Positions 32,695 to 43,405 are shown, numbered from the stretch's first letter. The stretch: DNA of 64,000 nucleotides from Diploptera punctata (GCA_030220185.1 JASPKZ010007429.1:508001-572000), one strand, 5' to 3'. Made by a program: numbers and translations. Notes: generated from the letters alone by a model not told the origin.

Positions 32695-33296
32695 AAATTA
32701 ATATAAAATTATAGAATATTCACCTGAAAGGTCCGTTATTAGCCAATGCACTAAAGAAAGCCGATAAAAACGTAAAAATAGCACACAGAACCAATAACAA
32801 ATTAAACAACATAATAAACAATAACATTGAAGAAAATAACATTTTCAACAGCAAAGGAGTTTATAAACTGATATGTAAGGACTGCAACAAATTTTATATA
32901 GGAAGGACAAACAGGAATTTTAACATCAGATTCAAAGAACATTTTCGAGACTTCATTCACGCAGAAGGGAAATCAAGCTATGCAAAACACGTTATCCATG
33001 AAGGACATCGCATGATAAATATTGAAAACACCCTAACAGTAATGCACAGAGAAAATAATCCAGCGAAGATAAACGTACTCGAAGAGATGGAAATCATGAA
33101 AGCAGCTCACAACGACAGCCTGATAAACGAAAACGAACCCAATACATGCAACCCCCTCTACCAGATCTTCAGTGAAACACCAGTTTTGAATCCTGCCGAT
33201 GATGGGACAAGTCCCGAAAGCGCTACAGTTAAATGATTAATTAAGTTGAGGAGACGGACCTTTCAGGTGAATATTCTATAATTTTATATTAATTTT
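32695..33296 (+). pseudogene. Penelope-like GIY-YIG fragment between 41-bp inverted repeats
   Basis: Plus-strand coding from about 32755 to 33236 reads NSKGVYKLICKDCNKFYIGR, TNRNFNIRFKEHFRDFIHA, SYAKHVIHEGH, and VLEEMEIMKAAHN, then a stop. This is the GIY-YIG endonuclease at the C terminus of Penelope-like elements: the GVY and YIG cores, the catalytic Arg in NIRFKEH, the zinc-binding CxxC, and the later His. The frame is open to the stop. A perfect 41-bp inverted repeat brackets it (32695-32735 and 33255-33295). The reverse transcriptase is absent. Confidence 0.85.
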
Positions 33297-33384
33297 GAAT
33301 AAACCTCAACGGAACACATCATGAATATTATAAAAGTTAAATATAAATGACTACGGACTTATAGACTATCAGTTTGCAATAAAC

Positions 33385-33745
33385 ATTCAGAAATTTCCCT
33401 TAATTAAAGTTCTCCATCGTTCTTTGTCCTCTGTGTCTTCATATGTTACACCAAATTTCCTCATTGAATTTTGAATGTTGTTTTTCCAGGTTGTTCTTGG
33501 TCTTCCTTTTATTTTCCTTCTTTCAATTTTCCATGCATAGACTGCCTTTGGTAGTATTCCATCCTGCATTCTTCTTATGTGTCCATACCATTTTAGCCTT
33601 CTGTGTTCAATCTCACCCATTATATTTCTTTCTGCATTTATCCATTTTATAATTTCTGTATTTCTAATTTTTTTCCAGTCGAAATTTTCTGGCAGTTTTC
33701 TTAAACAGAAATTTAATTTAGTTGAGGACGCCTGATATATCAAGC
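33385..33745 (-). mobile_element. LINE 3' fragment, minus strand
   Basis: The open frame (118 codons) reads LPENFDWKKIRNTEIIKWIN, MGEIEHRRLKWYGHIRRMQD, ILPKAVYAWKIERRKIKGRP and RTTWKNN, i.e. the RLKWYGHIxRM and GRPxxxW ends of LINE reverse transcriptases. 5' truncated. No target duplication seen. Confidence 0.75.
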
Positions 33746-34089
33746 ACTTGTTTTAATATTATTACATAATAATACTGAATATTTATTTTTCTTTTCTGCG
33801 CATGACGAACATGTAACCGAAATTTTCTGGTAAAGTCTGTGCATATAATTTTGTGCAAGGATTCACAATGGAATATATTGTTCTCGTGCGCACATTTTTG
33901 GATCATACACGAATTCCACTTCAATGTATTACGTTATTATTACTATTGTCTTAAGAAAGAAAGTAATCATTTCAAGCGTGGGGGAAAGAAAGAAGCGTGA
34001 AGTTAACAAGAGTACAATAAGACGATGGTTACATACAATTTACTTCTTCATCCTAGCATGTATTTATAAATGTAGGCCTAGCCTATATA

Positions 34090-35120
34090 TAATTACAGAT
34101 GACGATAAAAAATTTCTAATTCCGATCATACACAGCGATTCACAAACATTCCTGAAAGCAGTTAATGATAGATACAACAATAACCCAATAGCTTTGGAGA
34201 TTAGGGAACTAATGAAGCAAAGTTCAAGACATATTTGTCTATCTTGGGTACTTGGGCATTGCGGGATATTAGGAAGTGAACGTGCGGATGTATTAGCCAA
34301 GTCTGCAGCAGATTCCAGTTTACAGTATGCATATGATCTCTGCCATATTTATTTCCTGAAGTCACAAATCCATCCATAGTAATTCTGCCCGAGGGCAGGT
34401 CCTTCACTGCAATCATAGCATTTTCATGCTATGCTTTGCAGCTTTATTAGGGAAATGTAGGTATGGTAGCTTCCCGTTGCTTTCCACACCGGTGAAGGAT
34501 GATGATGATGGTGGCCATATGATTTCGGGGACCGTTTGGGCCTTAAAGTTTTCCTGACATTTGTCTTACAATTGAGGAAAAACCCCGATAAAAACCTCAC
34601 CCAGAAAAACTGTCCCGACCGGGGATCGAACCCGGGCCCGCTGCGTGATAAGGCAGCACGCTACCTCGAGACAACAGCGGTGGACAAGTCACAAATAAAG
34701 GAACATATAATAGCAAGATGGAACAATGTGTGGCTCAATAGTACCACAGGTACATTAACACGACGACTGTTCTTTCTAAGTATTTATGACAGAATGAAAT
34801 GCAAACACATTGTTCCAAATTTTATATTAACACAATTCCTCATCGGACACGGAATATTTGGCCAATACCTACAGAGATTCAACATAATAGAACAAGCTGT
34901 AATTGTGGTATTAGCAACCAAAGTGTGGAACATATTATATTTGATTGTCATTTGTTCTGGAACCGAAAGATTCGAAATTACATGTTTTCTAAATAACATC
35001 GCCTGTTTAAGTAAACCACCCGCTACAGAAGTGCTTATGACAGAAAAGAACTACGGACTTTGTAATGTTTTTATGAATAAAATTAGTAATAAAAATCTTT
35101 AATTTTAGATAAAAAATATA
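34090..35120 (+). mobile_element. LINE RNase H and C-terminal region, split by SINE-B
   Basis: Plus strand reads IHSDSQTFLKAVNDRYNNNP, ICLSWVLGHCGILGSERADV and LAKSAADSS: the RNase H domain of Jockey/I-type LINEs with the Asp in SDSQ, the GHxGxxGxExAD motif and a trailing AA. After the SINE, RRLFFLSIYDRMKC and LTQFLIGHGIFGQYLQRFNI follow, then in another frame CNCGISNQSVEHIIFDCHLF, a CxC...HxxxxC zinc module. The Asp before the usual Glu is present but upstream residues are lost. One SINE and at least one frame shift. Confidence 0.8.
34370..34685 (-). repeat. SINE-B in RNase H LINE
   Basis: Full-length minus-strand SINE-B (head at 34685). A perfect 11-bp duplication, aagtcacaaat, flanks it at 34359-34369 and 34686-34696, and removing the insert restores the LINE sequence. 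Confidence 0.93.
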
Positions 35121-35129
35121 TAACGACAA

Positions 35130-36000
35130 AAATTTGATAAAATTTAACCCTAATGTACCTTAGGTAAAATAGGGTTTACACGTTCAGGATATTAAAAAAA
35201 ATCATACACAATGCGCATGCGCCAACAAGCGCAAAGCGGTTTTCACTATGGAATCACGGGATGCAGCCAACATATACACGATAACCTAAAGCAATTTAAG
35301 TACTGTAACCTGTGAAAGATCAACTTAAAAGCTAACCTAACGCACCCTAACATCTGAAAGATTGCAACGCCCAAAATAAATAGTACGTTCTGAAATTCTG
35401 AAATATACATGTACAGTAAATTAGTACATACTCTATGTTGACTGCACTGAAACAGTATTTGTTGTTGTATAGAATATTCGTTAAAATCAATATGGCTGTC
35501 ACCACTCTGTGCTACGTATGTAGTTAAATATCATAGAAAAAATATAGGCCTATTCAAATAATCGTTAGAAAAAATGTAAAAATCATTGTATATGGTGGGA
35601 AATAATTTCAAAAAGGATCCCTAACAATACAATTTGACAGGAGTTTATGAGAGAATTAAAACAGTTGCGTCACAGGTTATAAAGAATTACCATGATATGT
35701 TTATTTTGAATAATAATAAGGAAGATATCGCACAATGTATATGTTTCTTGTTCACTCTAAGTTTTACGGAAAACTGTAAGTAAATTTACTTTTTTTTTTC
35801 GCACTACATTAAATATTATATCGGTCATATTTTGACCCACATAGTTTGTAGTGTACTCTTCTACCGGCTCGAGGTATTTCTCTGTCTGGCAAATCCGAAT
35901 GGAAATCAATTGTATTGTAAATCTCATCACGGTGTGTCGCAATTCATATCTGTCCACTCCTTGTAGATCAACGCATCCGCGAAGAAGAAATCCGACCGTA
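35130..36000. other. No recognisable feature
   Basis: AT-rich sequence without a shared repeat that I can identify. The short minus-strand frame reaching 36113 is a fusion of this sequence with the LINE tip at 36005. Confidence 0.45.
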
Positions 36001-36004
36001 TCTC

Positions 36005-36265
36005 CTGTTTCTTCTTGTTCTTCTTCTCCTCTTCTTCTTAAACTTAATTTGTAGGATTTCATCCTGTTTATTTCCAAAATCACTCCTCGGAGGAAGACGT
36101 ATTGGATGTGCATTCACTGTCTATCCATCTCTTGGCTGGTCTTCCTCTTGTTCTTCTCCCGTCCATTGGTCTATCTTCTTTAGCTCTTTTTGCTAGCCGG
36201 TTTTCTTCCATTCTTTCTATATGACCATTCCAATATTTTCGTCTATCTTTAATAAATTTGGTTAT
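36005..36265 (-). mobile_element. LINE 3' tip, same family as 53905
   Basis: Minus strand reads RRKYWNGHIERMEENRLAKR, KEDRPMDGRRTRGRPAKRW and IDSECTSNTSS then a stop, almost the same as RRKYWNGHIERMEDNRLAKR at 54190. The tail at 36005-36040 is rich in GAA. Confidence 0.8.
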
Positions 36266-36284
36266 GCCTTCTTCTTGTTAAGAT

Positions 36285-36490
36285 TTATTTTTGACCAAAG
36301 AGAGATGAACAGACATGTGAATGGAGAAGACTACTTAATAGTGAGCTGCAAGATTTTTAAGGAAACTAGATATAATCAGAACAGTTAAGTCTCTTAGACT
36401 ACATGGTCAAGATCTGTTGCACGAATTGGAAATTAAAGAGGGGCATGGAAACATTTGAAGTAAAATCAGAGGGGAAAACGCCCACGCCCC
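36285..36490 (+). mobile_element. RTE fragment
   Basis: Corresponds to 18540-18700 and 20355-20510 of the RTE copies: gaccaaagagagatgaacag, gaatggagaagactactta, ctagatataatcagaacag, aagtctcttagac. Heavily decayed. Confidence 0.75.
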
Positions 36491-36499
36491 CTGGGCTCA

Positions 36500-37900
36500 C
36501 GATTAGAAACTGCTGTTCAAATATTTTGTTTTAATGGGTCCCAAAATGCTGAATACCCGTATCCCACAGGAGTAGAATGTCGCAAAAATGAATAAAAACT
36601 TTTCACCCACTTGTTATTATTCCTGCTTATTAATCCAAAACTCGGACATTGATGAAATGAACTCCGATTTCAATGCAGAGTCTGAATAAATCTACAGATC
36701 ACAATAAAAATATTAAATTTATTACGAGTGAAGTTACTCCACGTTAAAATTAAAAATTAGTATATTTTAGAAATATATATTTTTAATCCTTAAATTGGCA
36801 AAACCAAGACCAAGACGACGTGTTGGAAGAGCAGGACCACCTTCATTTGCCCTTACACGCCAAATGATCTCCGCCCGACCAGCCAAGCGGACACTCAGTT
36901 CGACCCATGTGCCCACTCGGCAGCCGAGTGGAATTCACATGCAGGGCCCAGTGGCCTGTCTCTTCCGGCTATTTTAGGGACTTACTATGCCCTCTTCAGC
37001 CCATTGATATATAAAATCTGTCGATTGAGCGATGAACCTGCCGCCAGTCGCAACTAGCCGTAGATTAGAAGACAAAGGACCAGTGGTCGGACATTATCAC
37101 GCCTTAAAACGCTGGTCATCGCTGAAGGATTAAAATAGAAGTTCTAGATTGATGTTCCAAGTTGCCAAGAGGAAGACCGCAGCAGCCAAGCCCCAGAGGG
37201 ACAAGATCGGGAGGACGAACTGCTGGCAAAACCAGAAACGGGCTTCTTTCAGGTTAAGCTGATCTGTTGCGGAATTTTGGAAATATTTGGGGAGTTATAT
37301 TTGCTGGTGGACTCTAGGGAACCACTCCGACATTTGCCTTAAATCTAAGAGAAACCACCTTAGAACCTTAACAGAGTGGCTGGAAGTTAGTGAGATATTA
37401 TAAAATAATTTGGAAAAAAATAATTAATGAAATATATAGTCATCGAAATTATCAGCTTCTTCGGCTCTGTGCCGAATTAGCCGGCGGAATCACCTTTTAA
37501 AGGTGTGTTGATTCACGACCTATCTTTTAAACACTCTCAACTAAGTATGTATGTTCATCATAATTCAGATCAATCATGATGATCACTGAACTGCGATGAT
37601 TTTTTAGTTCTTCAACTACTAGGCTATATCAATGACTTCATTGATAAGAAAATTTCTTGTGGCAGTTACCTAAATGTCACGGACCGCAATGAAAACAAAC
37701 TCTTGTAAGACTGTAGATTATTAATGTACATTATTGCGTAATTCAGCACAAATTTAAGTAGTTTCTACTCATTTCTTTTTCTATTGTTTTATAAAGATTA
37801 TTAAATAAATGAAATCAATATATCTTATAGGATATATTGCCAATTTAAGGGTTAACTAATTTTGGTTATTAGGAACTCTGGAGAATCCGAATTATGATAA
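36500..37900. other. Mostly unassigned, with a GC-rich patch
   Basis: 36795-36990 is GC-rich with an open frame but no recognised domain. 37300-37385 matches the repeat at 12700-12785. The remainder shows nothing recognisable. Confidence 0.4.
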
Positions 37901-37914
37901 TTGATGATGTCATA

Positions 37915-38216
37915 GTTCACAAATGAGATTCATCCGATCACTAACTGGAGTAACATTAAGGGATAGAATGAAAAGTGATGAGATAAGGATGCAGTGGAAT
38001 AGTAGGGAAATGGTTGAACATATACAAAATTATCAGATTAAATGGTTCCAACACGTCCAGAGAATGTCAAATTCCCGTTTACCAAAGATGATTTACCACC
38101 TCAACCCTAAAGGCAAAAGAGACCTCGGAAGACCCTTCAACCGATGGAAAGATCAGTTTTTGTAGTCGCAGAACGGGCATCATGACCCAATACTGCATTC
38201 GGAAGAAGAAGAAGAA
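37915..38216 (+). mobile_element. 302-bp LINE 3' tip with perfect target duplication
   Basis: Encodes MRFIRSLTGVTLRDRMKSDE, IRMQWNSREMVEHIQNYQIK, WFQHVQRMSNSRLPKMIYHL and GKRDLGRPFNRWKDQFL then a stop, followed by a (GAA)n tail. A 12-bp duplication, gatgatgtcata, flanks it at 37903-37914 and 38217-38228. The 80-codon frame is intact. Confidence 0.9.
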
Positions 38217-38687
38217 GATGATGTCATAAATTAACAGACATGTATAATATGTGTGGAAAAGTAAAAGGGAAGATTTCCGATAAATCAGAAGGATTATAAA
38301 TTTGACCTTCTTCAATGTTAAGATCTCTATGGCAAGTATATCTTTTTTATTTTTTCGATAGCTGCATAACCAAACCGATAACATTATTTATGTTTTTTCT
38401 AACAAATTGCTATAATTGCAAGAAATCTGCAGACATATTGCAATTATAATAATTACACTTATGATATATTAATGCGCTGCCTGTGATTTATTTACCTCTT
38501 CGTTATGAAATATTAGACTTTTTTTTTTATTCAGAGAAATTTGTATTCATGTCGCATATGTGTAAGGAATTGCTAGAAAACCAGAGGTTTAATAATCAAG
38601 TAATAATTTATTGTAATTATTTTGAAATGTGCCAATGCTTTTTCAAAATCTAAATGTGTTTCTAAGTTGAATTCTCTTCTTCTTTAC

Positions 38688-39515
38688 ACGCTTTATATTA
38701 ACTTGACCTGTATCTGTCTATGTAACGGAATCTTTAAACATGACTTTCACCCACTTAAAAACATTGGATCGACTTGAAACGATGCATACTTGTAAAGGAC
38801 CAATGGCAATACAATAATTTCATAAATTTTTCTAAGATCCTGGCCAGGATCATCAAGACATCATCAAAATAAAGACCGGTATAATAGGTTGCAGACTTAT
38901 CGACTTTTTAGTCCATCGTTGTAAGAAGTTAATATTATATCCTCTGGTAAACTAAAAATTAAAAATAAATAATAGTTTAAAAACTAAAACAACGCGTTTT
39001 ATTAGAAAACCAAACTAAAAAATGAAAAATAAATAATAGTTTTAAAAAAACTAAAACAACACGCTTTAATAGAAAACCGAACTAAAAAAAATGAAAAATA
39101 ATTTTAATTTCCAACACGCTTGGGATAAAATTAAAGTGGTCAACAAAAAAATCATCTCCAACACATCTAGAATAACACTAGAGTTATCAACAAAAAAAAT
39201 AATTTTACCATGAAAAGCGTGGGGTGCTCTATATCAATTAATATATTTGATAATAAACATATATCGGTAAAAGAAAAGTCTCTAAGAAGAAAACGTAAAA
39301 ACCATAATCACCCCACGCTTTTCATGGTAAAATTATTTTTTTGTGGATAACTCTAGTTTTATTCTAGATGTGTTGGATATGATTTTTTTGTTGACCACTT
39401 TAATTTTATCCCAAGCGTGTTGGAAATTAAAATTATTTTTCATTTATTAGTTTGGTTTTCTAATAAAGCGTGTTGTTTTAGTTTTTTTTAACTATTATTT
39501 ATTTTTAATTCCATC
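38688..39515 (+). mobile_element. FB (foldback) element copy 2
   Basis: Leader 38688-38945 (acggaatctttaaacatg, catacttgtaaaggaccaat, gatcctggccaggatcatca), without the tRNA-Tyr cassette of the other copies, then a palindrome with arms of about 260 bp (38950-39230 and 39300-39512). Each arm has two sub-repeats with acaacacgctttaatagaaa and then tccaacacgcttgggataaa; the spacer holds gtctctaagaagaaaacg. No coding sequence. Confidence 0.8.
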
Positions 39516-39905
39516 TTCAAGCCACAGTTAGTCCAAAAACATTCAAGACTAAAAGTGTATAAAACACTGGCTCTTGCAACTCTTTTGTATGGTAGCGAAG
39601 TATGGACGTTGAAACAGAAGGATATACAGAGACTTAGATCTGCTGAAATGAGACACCTTCGGAGGACTGCAGGATACACACTACTAGATCACAAAAAATG
39701 AAGACATCTTAGAAGAATTACACATGGAACCTTTAGAAAACTAAATTTCTGATTATAAGTCAAGATGGATGCAACGTGTTCATCGAATGGAAGATCACAG
39801 TATACCCAAACAAATGTTAAGATATCAACCTGCAGGAAGAAGAAGACCAGGACGTCCACTCAAAAGACTTTTGGATGGTTTTTCTCTTGAGGCCGAAACA
39901 TGATG
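39516..39905 (+). mobile_element. LINE 3' fragment (GYTLLDH family)
   Basis: Plus strand gives KVYKTLALATLLYGSEVWTL, RLRSAEMRHLRRTAGYTLLD, then after a stop and frame change SRWMQRVHRMEDHSIPKQML and GRRRPGRPLKRLLD. The same family is at 55375-55735, and its last 87 bp are at 51341-51427. It directly abuts the foldback element. Confidence 0.8.
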
Positions 39906-40509
39906 ATTATTATATTTTCAAATGTATCAAGAACGCTCAGATGACTGGAAGCATTTCATCGGATGGTAACGTTTCCTGTACAGTCGCAGATAAGAAAAAA
40001 AAACTAGCGCAAGGAATGCATTACGCAGAATATTACGTCTCTAAGAATTGTACTAATTTATCTTGCATCAATCACTGAATTGGTCTGCTAGTTTTGAGCC
40101 TTATGGACAATCCTCAGTAGAATACAACCGAAATAAACCACACAGATGTATGACATAACACTGTTCCTGTGTTAGTGGGTTTGTTTGGTATTGTGACTCT
40201 TATATTTCTCTCCTCTCCCCCTCATTCCGCACTTCTATTCTTCTTATCCGCAGACTGCACATTCAGAGACACTAAAAATTATGGGATCTGGCTTCAATGT
40301 AGATATTTAAACAAGATATAAAAAAAATGGGTCGTTTATTCAGGTAGGATTGAGTTCTTACATAGGCTATCTAGTCTTTAGTTCAACATGAGTTACGGAT
40401 GAAGTAATAATATATGTTTTCAATACGAATGCCGTTGTCATACAGGACCTCATCCGAGACATCAGAACATTATGACGAAACTATTTTATTAACGATCGTA
40501 GTGCAATAT

Positions 40510-40735
40510 AAAGTAGTGGTTACCGAGTTCACTTCTAGTTCAGAGGTCCGCGTGTTCAAACTCGGCTGGCTAGATACATTTTTTTCAGGGCGTAAAAATC
40601 CTGAACGTGGCCGTCCTCCGAAGGAAAGAAAAAGATGGCTCTCGTGTCCTAGATATATGGCACGTAAAAATAATTGAAATACGATGTCTCTGACGAAAAT
40701 GTGTCTGTCCTTTCACATCTAGATTTGATTTGCAA
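40510..40735 (+). repeat. SINE-E, tRNA-derived
   Basis: Head with gtagtggttaccgagttcac and cgcgtgttcaaactcgg, then tttttttcagggcgtaaaaa, tcctccgaaggaaag, atatggcacgtaaaaataat, and a tail part with ttgcaacactaatgacctg. Partial relatives at 49853 and 52900. Confidence 0.65.
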
Positions 40736-40769
40736 CACTAATGACCTGATATGTTAAGAAGCGTCGTTA

Positions 40770-40810
<41 letters not shown>

Positions 40811-40879
40811 TATTATTTGGCAGAACTTTGGCCATTAACAACAAAAACAAATAAGCATCTTTTGGCAACGGAAATATAT

Positions 40880-41211
40880 TTTACATGAAGGGTACCAAGA
40901 ATTTCAAGAAGAGAAAATATTAGGAACTCAGTTATAAGGGAGAAAATGAAGATTGAAGACATTATTTTAGATTATATTAAAACCCAGCAATTAAGGTGGT
41001 ACGGAGTCCAGCGAATGGAAGAGGATCGACTACCAAAATCTGTTTTGGAATGGAAACCTGAGGGAAGACGAGGCAGAGGAAGACCCAAAACCTCCTGGAA
41101 TCAGGGAATATGTTTATACATGAAGGAGAAACATCTACAACCAGGAGATTGGATGGACCGACAAAATTGGCTATTAGGAATCGGACGATGTCAAAGACAT
41201 TAATCAACCGA

Positions 41212-41212
<1 letters not shown>
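40880..41212 (+). mobile_element. LINE 3' fragment with (ATCT)n tail
   Basis: Encodes ISRRENIRNSVIREKMKIED, IILDYIKTQQLRWYGVQRME, EDRLPKSVLEWKPEGRRGRG and RPKTSWNQ, then LQPGDWMDRQNWLLGIGRCQ and a stop. The typical order of a LINE C terminus in one intact frame. It leads straight into an (ATCT)n array. Confidence 0.85.
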
Positions 41213-41318
<106 letters not shown>

Positions 41319-41349
41319 TGTAGTTTAGGGTTTGGGGGAGATGAATTCA

Positions 41350-41600
41350 TAACATTTCATCATCATCCATGCAAGTATTAGGCCAATTGGCCTATTAAGG
41401 TCTTAAAGAGGAATTTTATATCCAGCGTTTTTTGGGCGTCCCAGTGATATTTTCCTTTAGGATAGTAATGAAGCATATCTTTTTGAAATTCTGTGAGGTG
41501 ACATTCGTTGAAGATGGACTTTCCAGTTGTTCTGGTGGTTTTGTATATGGTGTAGAATGGGGTTCAACATCCAACTCTTCTATAATTTCCTCATTTTTAT
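41350..41600 (-). mobile_element. LINE 3' remnant, minus strand
   Basis: On the minus strand: KENITGTPKKRW (a GRPKKRW variant) followed by stops and ggccaattggcctaatactt with a (GAT)n tail at 41351-41368. The 3' wording resembles the end at 57655. Degenerate. Confidence 0.45.
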
Positions 41601-41859
41601 GGCCATAAAATTCGATTTAATAAAACTGGTAAGAACTGAACCCTCAGGGGTCCTCATCTAGGGGATATGTGGATGGCGACCACAAGGTGCCCAAGCTGAG
41701 CAAAACATTTCTTCCACTTACTTGTGTTTTGCACTCTTTTAACTTTACTATCTAACCTCTCTTGGCTAACTCTTGTTTTTTTCGACCCCGACGCTATTAG
41801 GGCATCCGAGGGCTAGGGAGTCTTTCCTTTCTTCCATTTCTTCTTTCCTTTATTTTCTT

Positions 41860-41960
41860 TTCTTCTCCAGAAAAGCCTGACCAGAGGCTATAAGATGGCA
41901 GCCCCATCACTGGTCTTGCCTTCCTTTGGCCGGCAACCAATCGAAGGGACTATTATTATG
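41860..41960 (+). repeat. Repeat block shared with 57475-57590
   Basis: Both read cctgac-agaggctataag, ggcagcccca/tacc, ctggtcttgc, ggcaa/gcc and ggga-t-ttatta in order. Unknown class. Confidence 0.5.
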
Positions 41961-42106
41961 CTTTCAAGTCTTATACGAGAAAATTTTCTATAGGATCTTA
42001 ACAGGCCTTGGCCTAATACTTGGAAAGAAGAAGAAGAGAATTGAAGGACCTAATATTAATGGGAGGAATTTTAATTACTAGTAAGCAGAACATTTCTTGA
42101 ACTTAC

Positions 42107-42224
42107 TTATAGCCGGCCAGGATATTGAGAAGACTTGTCTTCCCGGCGCCAGATGGGCCCATGATCGCAGTCAGTTCTCCAGCTCTGAATTCTCCGCTTA
42201 CTCCGTGTAAAATCTCCTTTGCCA
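42107..42224 (-). CDS. Internal exon of an ABCG-type (White family) ABC transporter, Walker A
   Basis: A 118-bp minus-strand exon bounded by ttgcag before and gtaagt after. It encodes 38 whole codons: [20 protein letters not shown] and [18 protein letters not shown]. The second block holds the Walker A (P-loop) motif GPSGAGKT, which binds ATP phosphates in the nucleotide-binding domain; the start [20 protein letters not shown] and the end LLNILAGY are typical of the ABCG half-transporters of insects, membrane exporters of lipids, pigments or sterols. The upstream intron is phase 1 and the downstream intron phase 2. No stop or frame shift is present. Neighbouring exons were not found, so introns exceed several kb and the ortholog cannot be named. 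Confidence 0.88.
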
Positions 42225-42534
42225 CTGCAATATAATAAATAAATATTGTTACTACACATCAGTAAGCATAAAGGAAGAATACGGAAGGAGTTGTCTTGTT
42301 TGAAACTCAATTTTTGCTGGTTCTTATTTCAAATCTCGTTGTCGAATAAACTGACTCAGATATTTTTTTGGCTTTCTTCAATCGTCAAATAAAACTCTTT
42401 GTTTAAATTAATTTGGTATACTAGAATCCGCCACTCTTACTTTTGTTCGTTTCAGTTCTAAGTATTGTGAGTTTATCTTCATTTGTGCCAAAAAATACGA
42501 AATAGGCCTATATAATTAAATTAATATATATTTA

Positions 42535-43060
42535 CACCGTGTTCCATTCAAACCTCCCATATTTTAATTAATCATAACTCTCAAAGTATGCGGAATTATG
42601 AAATGAGGTTGGTATTAAAAGAAAGAAAAAAAATCTCAAAGAATTGTTTTTTTTTCATTGTTGCATTTAATTCATCTGTCGCATGTTGGACAATAATGAC
42701 ATAAAACCAAAATGGCGAGCACAAACTGTTTTCTGGTATGCAGAGATTAAGTCAATAATTACAGTGCAAAGAAATTACCGGAGAGAATATGGAGGAAATG
42801 CACCTGATGGGAAGACCATTAAGGTATGGCTTGAGAAGTTTTTGGCGGCTGGAAGCGTTAAAAAATAATCGGGAGGTGTTCGTACACGTGTTTCAGAAGA
42901 AAAGATTGAAGAAATGGTACACATATAGAGATGTTTTAATGTATGGCAATGATACTTATTTGAGTTTTTGTTTCCTTTAATATGAATCGCATTTCATAAT
43001 TCGGCATACTTTGTTAGTTATGATTAATTAAAATGTGGGAGGTTTGAATGGGACACACTG
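42535..43060 (+). mobile_element. Deleted mariner-like element, 526 bp
   Basis: Inverted ends of about 75 bp (42535-42615 and 42980-43060) share ccattcaaacctccca-att, taattaatcataact and gaattatgaaatg. TA dinucleotides flank both ends (42533-42534, 43061-43062). Inside, a frame at 42683-42868 reads MLDNNDIKPKWRAQTVFWYA, then RREYGGNAPDGKTIKVWLEK and FLAAGSVKK, like the N-terminal DNA-binding (HTH) part of a transposase of the Tc1/mariner group. The catalytic domain is missing. It lies in the intron upstream of the ABCG exon, 310 bp away. Confidence 0.8.
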
Positions 43061-43082
43061 TATGTATAGACTATATATATAC

Positions 43083-43362
43083 ATGACATGATAAGAAAAA
43101 TAAATGCCTGGACGGGATTTGAACCCGGACCTCTGGATTGGTACTCCAGCGTTCTATCCATCACACACCCGGCAAATCTAATACAAACATTTTTCTGATA
43201 TATATATATATATACATATTCTCCATTATTACGAGATGAAGCGAGAACTAATAAAAAAATTAATGTTTGTATTAGATTTGTTCGGTGGTGTAATGAATAG
43301 CACGCTGGAGTACCAATCCAGACATCCGGGTTCCGTCAGGGCATTTATTTCTTATTATGTCA
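43083..43362. repeat. Inverted pair of tRNA-like sequences
   Basis: Arms 43083-43190 and 43262-43362 are inverted copies separated by about 70 bp. The left one on the minus strand (43105-43174) has tRNA features: 6 of 7 pairing acceptor bases, a ctgga/tccag anticodon stem with loop gtaccaa, and ggttcaaatcc as T loop. The D arm is irregular and it is only 70 nt long. The right copy is more degraded. This is probably a pseudogene or SINE head in a foldback arrangement. Confidence 0.7.
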
Positions 43363-43401
43363 TATTAAACTTGCATTGCTCAATATAAAAAATAATTATA
43401 A

Positions 43402-43405
<4 letters not shown>

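Noticed and set aside
35757..36113. 118-codon minus-strand frame as a gene
   Set aside because: It is a read-through from a LINE tip (36005-36265) into unassigned sequence.
36795..36977. 60-codon Arg/Pro-rich frame
   Set aside because: No domain, no second copy, no splice signals; composition alone makes the frame open.
42683..42868. Mariner-like N-terminal frame as an extra exon of the ABCG gene
   Set aside because: It lies on the opposite strand and between the inverted ends of the mariner-like element.
43105..43174. Functional tRNA gene on the minus strand
   Set aside because: Only 70 nt, irregular D arm, one acceptor mismatch and an inverted damaged twin; more likely a pseudogene or SINE head.
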